Below, in pieces: positions 15,025 to 18,488 of a stretch of 18,488 bases of DNA; position 1 is the first letter of the stretch, and every line of letters begins with the position of its first letter. A model generated the notes under the pieces. That model saw only the letters and a list, made by a program, of their open reading frames with translations. It searched no databases and was not told the origin of the DNA. Position numbers and translations under genes: made by a program. Source of the stretch: an uncultured Eubacteriales bacterium (GTDB lineage Bacteria; Bacillota; Clostridia; Christensenellales; CAG-138); assembly GCA_902768995.1 (NCBI GenBank), contig CACXNN010000009.1:1-18488 (forward strand), in the 5' to 3' direction.

Positions 15025-15663
15025 TCAAAGGTCATGCCGAGGTGCCATCAGCTCCTCCATGCGTAAAAGCAGGTCCCGGACGTGGCTGCCGTCCAGGAGC
15101 CGGTGATTGAGCTGGGCCGTGAAGTTCACCAGCTGCCGCCCCTTCTCCTCGTGGACCCGGTCCCACAGCACCCGCGGGAAGCTGTCGTCCGGGTTGGTAG
15201 GCTGCTCCTGGAGCACGGACGTGGTGACGAACCAGGGCACGGACGAAATGAAGATGAGATCATCCCGCACGTCGTCCTGCACCACCATCTGCTCCCGCTG
15301 GCTCGCTTCCTTTTCGAGGGCCCGGCGGCAGAAGTCCACCATGGTCTCCCCCGGCAGGTACTCTACGTCCGAGATGCCGAATGACCCGTCCCGGCCCGCC
15401 GTGGTGTAGGAGGGGGACACGGTCTCGCAGACGGCGATGCCGTCCTTGCGGATACGGAGCCGGAAGGGCTCCAGCTCGTTCATGGCCCTCGATACAATAT
15501 ACACCATGGCGCGATAGAAGGACAACCCTTCCTTTTTCGTGAATCGGCGAAGCTCCGTCACGTCCAGGGGCGTGGTCACGGAGAAATAGGGCAGATACCC
15601 CCGGGAGAAGAGCCGATAGGCGTCCTTCCGGGGCCAGGTCTCCACGTCGATATATCGATCCAT
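15025..15663 (-). CDS. Chloramphenicol acetyltransferase (CAT) family protein
   Basis: 212 aa, close to the 213-219 aa of classical CAT enzymes. Seen: the N-terminal RYIDVETWPRKDAYRLFSR and FSVTTPLDVTEL segments, ISSVPWFVTTSV (the usual PWxxFTS region) and LNHRLLDGSHV, which holds the catalytic His187 in the HxxxDG motif; the first His of the usual HH pair is Asn. CAT folds transfer acetyl from acetyl-CoA to a hydroxyl. Chromosomal homologues in Clostridia are often not proven resistance enzymes, so the substrate is left open. The start ATG 15663 overlaps the TGA of the upstream NlpC-like gene by one base. Longer in-frame starts lie inside that gene and are rejected. Confidence 0.87.
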   Translation of the reverse strand: MDRYIDVETWPRKDAYRLFSRGYLPYFSVTTPLDVTELRRFTKKEGLSFYRAMVYIVSRAMNELEPFRLRIRKDGIAVCETVSPSYTTAGRDGSFGISDVEYLPGETMVDFCRRALEKEASQREQMVVQDDVRDDLIFISSVPWFVTTSVLQEQPTNPDDSFPRVLWDRVHEEKGRQLVNFTAQLNHRLLDGSHVRDLLLRMEELMAPRHDL

Positions 15664-16364
15664 CAGAATACCCTCCGGGCCCACTGAAAGGCGTTGGTCC
15701 AATAGCTGTTGATCTCAGTGACGATGACCGCCTGCTTGCTGGTGGAGGGGTAGATCATCCGGTTGGCGCCCATGTAGATGCAGACGCAGTTGATGTTCTC
15801 GTTGTCCCCGGTGCGGAAAAACACCAGATCCCCGGGCTGCAGGTCGCTCATGCGGGTGATCTTGGTCCAGTCCTCCTCCTCGGCGTACCCGGCAGAGGTC
15901 CGGCGCTTCACCTTCAGGCCCATCTCCCGCAGACACCAGCACACGAACCCGCTGGGGTCGAAGCCCTTGTCCGGGGACTGGCCGCCCCGGGTGTAGGGGT
16001 AGTTCAAATACTGCTGGGCGATCATGACCAGCTGCTCCCCCTCGCTCACGTCGGGGGTGGGGGTGGGCTTCACGGTGGGTACGGGCGTCTCCTCCGGCGC
16101 GTCCGTAGGCGCCTTGGTGGGCGCGGGCGTGGCTGTAGGCGCTGGCGTGTCCGTGGGCGCCGGGGTAGGCGCCTTGGTGGGCAGCAGGGTCACCACCGGC
16201 GTAGAGGACGCCGGCGCCGCCGTGATGGGACTGCTGCTCTGGATGGTGGCCACGATGCGGATGGGCTCGTCCTTCTCCACGTCATTGATGACGTGGGTGG
16301 GCTCGCCGCCGCAGCCGGTCAGCAGCAAGGCGCAAAAAAGCAGGATACAAAGGGCTCGTTTCAT
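15663..16364 (-). CDS. NlpC/P60-like lipoprotein lacking catalytic residues
   Basis: 233 aa. A lipoprotein signal (LLLTGC, Cys18) is followed by a long Thr/Pro/Ala stalk (about 60-105) and an NlpC/P60 fold (about 108-233). Fold markers are VMIAQQYLNYPYTRGG, FDPSGFVCWCLREMG, LQPGDLVFFRTG and ANRMIYPSTS. NlpC/P60 enzymes are cysteine endopeptidases of the cell wall. Here the nucleophile Cys of FDCSG is Pro137, the His of the HVGIYLG strand is Cys193, and the third polar residue is Tyr205. Hydrolysis by the normal mechanism is therefore unlikely, and a wall-binding or regulatory role is possible. GGAGGTG lies 5 nt before the start. First gene of a three-gene operon. Confidence 0.88.
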   Translation of the reverse strand: MKRALCILLFCALLLTGCGGEPTHVINDVEKDEPIRIVATIQSSSPITAAPASSTPVVTLLPTKAPTPAPTDTPAPTATPAPTKAPTDAPEETPVPTVKPTPTPDVSEGEQLVMIAQQYLNYPYTRGGQSPDKGFDPSGFVCWCLREMGLKVKRRTSAGYAEEEDWTKITRMSDLQPGDLVFFRTGDNENINCVCIYMGANRMIYPSTSKQAVIVTEINSYWTNAFQWARRVF

Positions 16365-16424
16365 AGAAACACCTCCATATCCTGCACTGTATCAGAAAGA
16401 CTTGTCAAGGATGCAACAAATGGG

Positions 16425-16439
16425 TTAACAAGCTGTTAA
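16425..16439. repeat. Small inverted repeat upstream of the NlpC-like operon
   Basis: TTAACA and TGTTAA flank a 3-nt AGC centre. It lies about 60 bp upstream of the NlpC-like start and next to the short palindromic element. It could be an operator or a chance palindrome. Confidence 0.4.
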
Positions 16440-16442
16440 TTC

Positions 16443-16490
16443 TCAGGCTGTTGAATAACGCGGCTTCTGCCATCCTTCCCAACAGCCTGA
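16443..16490. repeat. Short copy of the palindromic element
   Basis: Perfect 11-bp arms TCAGGCTGTTG (16443-16453) and CAACAGCCTGA (16480-16490) enclose a 26-nt loop. The last 19 nt of that loop (16461-16479) are identical to 10528-10546 in the long copy. The arms differ from the long copy at three pairs, each change compensated on the other arm. The central branches of the long copy are absent. It lies between the thiT stop and the NlpC-like gene. Confidence 0.8.
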
Positions 16491-16507
16491 TGCAGCTGGT
16501 CAAGAGG

Positions 16508-17155
16508 TTACTTCCGCCCCGTGGGGATCTTGTCCAGGGCCTTGGCGAGGACGAAGGACAGGACGATGCAGATGATCAGATCCACCAGCAGGTACGCCCC
16601 GTTGTAGGCGGCGGAGTAGACCCAGGCGTTGCTCCAGCCCTCGGGCACCCACTCGGCAAAGAAGATGGCGCCGGACAGGATGTGGCAGATCCAGCGGCCC
16701 GCTACGCCGATCACAGAACCGAGCTGCAGGTTCTTCACGCTGCCGGCGAGGCCCAGCATCATGAACGCCAGGGGGTAATCGAGAAGGACCTGGACCCAGT
16801 GGTAGATCTCCGGCTTCTGAATGAGCTGCAACAGGCCGTAGGCCGCCCCGGCGATGAGGCCGTTGCGCACGCCGAACTTGTTGCTGTACCAGAGGAGGGG
16901 CAGCATGGAGGCCAACGTCACGCTGCCGCCCAGGGGCATGGAGTAGAGCTTGATGTAGCTCAGCACGAAGCTCATGGCCATGCACAGCGCCCCGTAGGTC
17001 AGGGCCCGCACGTCCGTCTTGCCCTGCTTCTGGGGACGCTTGGCGAGATAGATCAGCAGCCCCACCATGACCACCAGGGCTCCCGCCGCGAAGCACCACT
17101 GGCGGGTGGTCATCTTGGCCAATTTCTCGAAGAGCACGAATTCATTCAGATACAT
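16508..17155 (-). CDS. thiT: Thiamine ECF transporter substrate-binding subunit ThiT
   Basis: 215 aa hydrophobic protein with about six membrane helices, matching the S-component ThiT (YuaJ). Seen: the conserved ALTYGALCMAMSFVLSYIKLYSMPLGGSVTLASMLPLLWYS block, RNGLIAGAAYGLLQLIQKP, YPLAFMMLGLAG and RWICHILSGAIFFAEW, which carry the thiamine-pocket aromatics and the small-residue helix that contacts EcfT. It captures thiamine and works with the shared EcfA/A'/T module, not present here. The start is ATG 17155, after a GGAGGAGGAAAGG ribosome site; upstream in-frame codons lie in the riboswitch. The TPP riboswitch directly upstream confirms the assignment. Confidence 0.95.
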   Translation of the reverse strand: MYLNEFVLFEKLAKMTTRQWCFAAGALVVMVGLLIYLAKRPQKQGKTDVRALTYGALCMAMSFVLSYIKLYSMPLGGSVTLASMLPLLWYSNKFGVRNGLIAGAAYGLLQLIQKPEIYHWVQVLLDYPLAFMMLGLAGSVKNLQLGSVIGVAGRWICHILSGAIFFAEWVPEGWSNAWVYSAAYNGAYLLVDLIICIVLSFVLAKALDKIPTGRK

Positions 17156-17173
17156 ATCCTTTCCTCCTCCATA

Positions 17174-17200
17174 AAAAATCCGCACCGTCGGATAACGATG
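17174..17200 (-). terminator. Riboswitch-controlled intrinsic terminator
   Basis: On the minus strand TCCGCATCG pairs with CGGTGCGGA (one G-T pair) and is followed by a T-run. It lies between the TPP aptamer and the thiT ribosome site, so ligand binding would turn transcription off. Confidence 0.85.
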
Positions 17201-17302
17201 CGGAAAAACTGCTATAGCGCCGCTTCCTCCGATGGCATTACCCAACAGGTTCTAAGGGTTCGTCTCAGGTCGTCCCCTACGGAACGGCCGCCCCTGCGAT
17301 CA
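17201..17302 (-). promoter_or_regulatory. TPP (thiamine pyrophosphate) riboswitch
   Basis: On the minus strand the aptamer shows AGGGG near its 5' end, CCTGAGA, the segment ACCCTTAGAACCTG, then GGGTAATGCCATCGGAGGAAG. These are the conserved THI-box blocks in order and spacing. It starts at the predicted transcript start and precedes a terminator and thiT. Confidence 0.95.
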
Positions 17303-17308
17303 AGAGGA

Positions 17309-17337
17309 AGTATACGCTGTTTTCAGTCGTTTGTCAA
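17309..17337 (-). promoter_or_regulatory. Promoter of the TPP riboswitch/thiT transcript
   Basis: Perfect -35 TTGACA (17332-17337) and -10 TATACT (17309-17314), 17-nt spacer, start near 17302. The -35 overlaps the stop codon of the disrupted popT-like gene. Confidence 0.85.
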
Positions 17338-18109
17338 GCTTTCTCCCCCTGTTTGTCGAGGAAGAGCGCCAAGGCGAAGCCCAGCACCAAAGTGACGCAG
17401 CCTGCGATCAGGTGCCCCACGCCCATGCCGGCGAAGTTCAGGCCGGACTTGATGAAGATGGGATAGGGGGAGGCGAGCATCAGGCCCATGATGGCATAGT
17501 AGGTGGGGACGGGGCAATGGCCCAGCAGCCACTTGATCCACCGGCTCACCAGCAGCAGCCCCAGCACTGCGCCGACGGCGAAGAAGCCCAGGGCGAACAC
17601 GTGGCCCCAGGGGATGGCGGCCCCGGACAGGCCCCCCTTCACGACCTCCTTCAGGCCCGTGATGTGGCCGATGATGTCGTTATAGTAGCCCAGAGCTTCC
17701 CTTCGCTGCCCGCGTTGCCCGAGAGGTGGGGCAGGGCGATCATGATCCCCACCATCAGCACGAACATGATCGCGCCTACGATGGAAAACTTCTGCCCCTT
17801 CACCTTCTTGTAGAGCATGGGGAGGCTGCCCAAGATCATGCCGATGAAGCACAGGGCGGTCTCGAAGAGATAGTGCTCCATGAGCCACTTGATGACGAAG
17901 GCTAGGCCCAGGATGCCCACCACGATGCCGACGACATAGGGGATCAGGAACACGATGGCCGCGCGCCGGACCTTCCTATCCCGGCTGGTGATGGAGATGG
18001 CCTGTTCGTAGATGCCCATGGTCATGATCATGGACCCGCCGCTGACCCCGGGGATCAGCACGGCCAGGCCCACGAGAATTCCTTTCAATATAGCGATAAC
18101 GTACTTCAT
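17334..18109 (-). pseudogene. Disrupted DUF368/PopT-like undecaprenyl-phosphate translocase
   Basis: DUF368 (PopT) proteins recycle the lipid carrier undecaprenyl phosphate across the membrane. The N-terminal half is in frame from ATG 18109 and has GLAVLIPGVSGGSMIMTMGIYEQAI plus several membrane helices up to SGNAGSEG. The C-terminal half is open in another frame from about 17696 (ALGYYNDIIGHITG to ALFLDKQGEKA). The frames meet at about 17694-17702, where one base is missing. Compared with clostridial homologues as I remember them, the second PGVSGS segment before LGYYN is also absent, so a larger deletion whose length is not a multiple of three is likely. The total of about 258 codons is short for the family. 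An assembly error cannot be excluded. It lies 14 nt after asnS, probably in one operon. Confidence 0.8.
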
Positions 18110-18123
18110 GGCTCTCTAACGGT

Positions 18124-18488
18124 TTACATCTCCAAATTGGCTGCCGTCCGGGGGAAGGGGCCCACGTCCCGGATGTTGGTCATGCCGGTGACGTACATGA
18201 CCATGCGGTCGAGGCCCAGGCCGAAGCCCGCGTGCTCCACGCCGCCGTAGCGCCGAAGGTCCAGATACCACTGGTACTCGGTCATGTCCATGCCCAGCTT
18301 GTCGCACTTAGCTTTGAGGACGTCGTACCGCTCCTCACGCTGGCTACCGCCCACGATCTCGCCCACGCCGGGGACCAGCAGGTCCGCCGCCGCCACGGTC
18401 TTGCCATCGTCGTTCTCCCGCATGTAGAAGGCCTTGATCTCCTTGGGATAGTTGGTGACGAAGATGGGCTTGTTGAACACCTTCTCGG
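18124..18488 (-). CDS. asnS: Asparaginyl-tRNA synthetase (3' end only)
   Basis: The last 121 codons of a class II aminoacyl-tRNA synthetase, open to the right edge. Seen: FVTNYPKEIKAFYMREND, LLVPGVGEIVGGSQREERYDVL, EYQWYLDLRRYGGVEHAGFGLGLDRMVMYVTGMTNIRDV and the terminal PFPRT. HAGFGLGLDR is motif 3, which binds ATP. GGSQRE and YPKEIKAFYM identify AsnRS rather than AspRS. Near the end the usual RDVIPFPRT reads RDVGPFPRT, a small deviation. It charges tRNA-Asn with asparagine in the cytosol. Confidence 0.95.
   Translation of the reverse strand, partial: EKVFNKPIFVTNYPKEIKAFYMRENDDGKTVAAADLLVPGVGEIVGGSQREERYDVLKAKCDKLGMDMTEYQWYLDLRRYGGVEHAGFGLGLDRMVMYVTGMTNIRDVGPFPRTAANLEM

Noticed and set aside
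15025..15663. Acquired chloramphenicol resistance gene
   Set aside because: Its base composition matches its neighbours, it is embedded in an operon of surface proteins and no mobile element is near; resistance cannot be claimed from the fold alone.
17690..17705. Programmed ribosomal frameshift in the popT-like gene
   Set aside because: No X-XXY-YYZ slippery heptamer is present and a conserved segment also seems lost, so a disrupted gene fits better.

Overview
The window looks like chromosomal DNA from a high-GC gut-type Clostridia (Bacillota) relative. This is inferred from the gene families (YwlG/UPF0340, ThiT behind a TPP riboswitch, a DUF368/PopT-type membrane protein, a CxxC-x17-CxxC zinc-ribbon protein), from SigA-type promoters with 17-nt spacers (TTGACA/TATACT), and from GC-rich codon use. 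No phage, IS, CRISPR, tRNA or rRNA gene is visible.

Layout. Positions 1-937 (minus) hold most of mutY, diverging from a ywlG-like gene (1008-1568, plus). Next is a strong promoter, a roughly 220-nt structured leader RNA closed by a perfect 10-bp terminal helix (raiA-motif candidate), and a small zinc-ribbon gene, ended by a bidirectional terminator. From 7620 down to 2189 (minus) runs a tight three-gene operon for cell-surface proteins: an intact-looking PIG-L/LmbE-type deacetylase with a C-terminal membrane anchor, an 845-aa protein that fuses a degenerate PIG-L domain to a NAGPA-type phosphodiester glycosidase domain, and a leucine-rich-repeat lipoprotein. Divergent from it (7726-10353, plus) is an 875-aa membrane-anchored protein with TPR-like, RCC1-like and NAGPA domains. 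A 187-nt palindromic multi-helix element lies at 10369-10555. A MATE transporter and an alpha/beta hydrolase follow as a two-gene operon.

From 12820 to the right edge everything is on the minus strand: an HtrA-like protease; a cluster of three perfect hairpins; a three-gene operon (NlpC/P60-like lipoprotein lacking its catalytic residues, CAT-family acetyltransferase, membrane-anchored unknown protein); a short second copy of the palindromic element; thiT with a TPP riboswitch and terminator; a disrupted popT-like gene; and the 3' end of asnS.

The most unusual part is 2189-10353. Two divergent units encode one PIG-L enzyme, one PIG-L pseudoenzyme and two NAGPA domains, all predicted to face outward on Thr/Pro-rich stalks, together with an LRR lipoprotein. 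A surface pathway acting on phosphodiester-linked amino sugars is a reasonable but unproven hypothesis. A second theme is loss of catalytic residues: the PIG-L half of the fusion and the NlpC/P60 lipoprotein both look like pseudoenzymes. A third is the palindromic element, whose two copies differ in their closing stem by three compensated base-pair changes.
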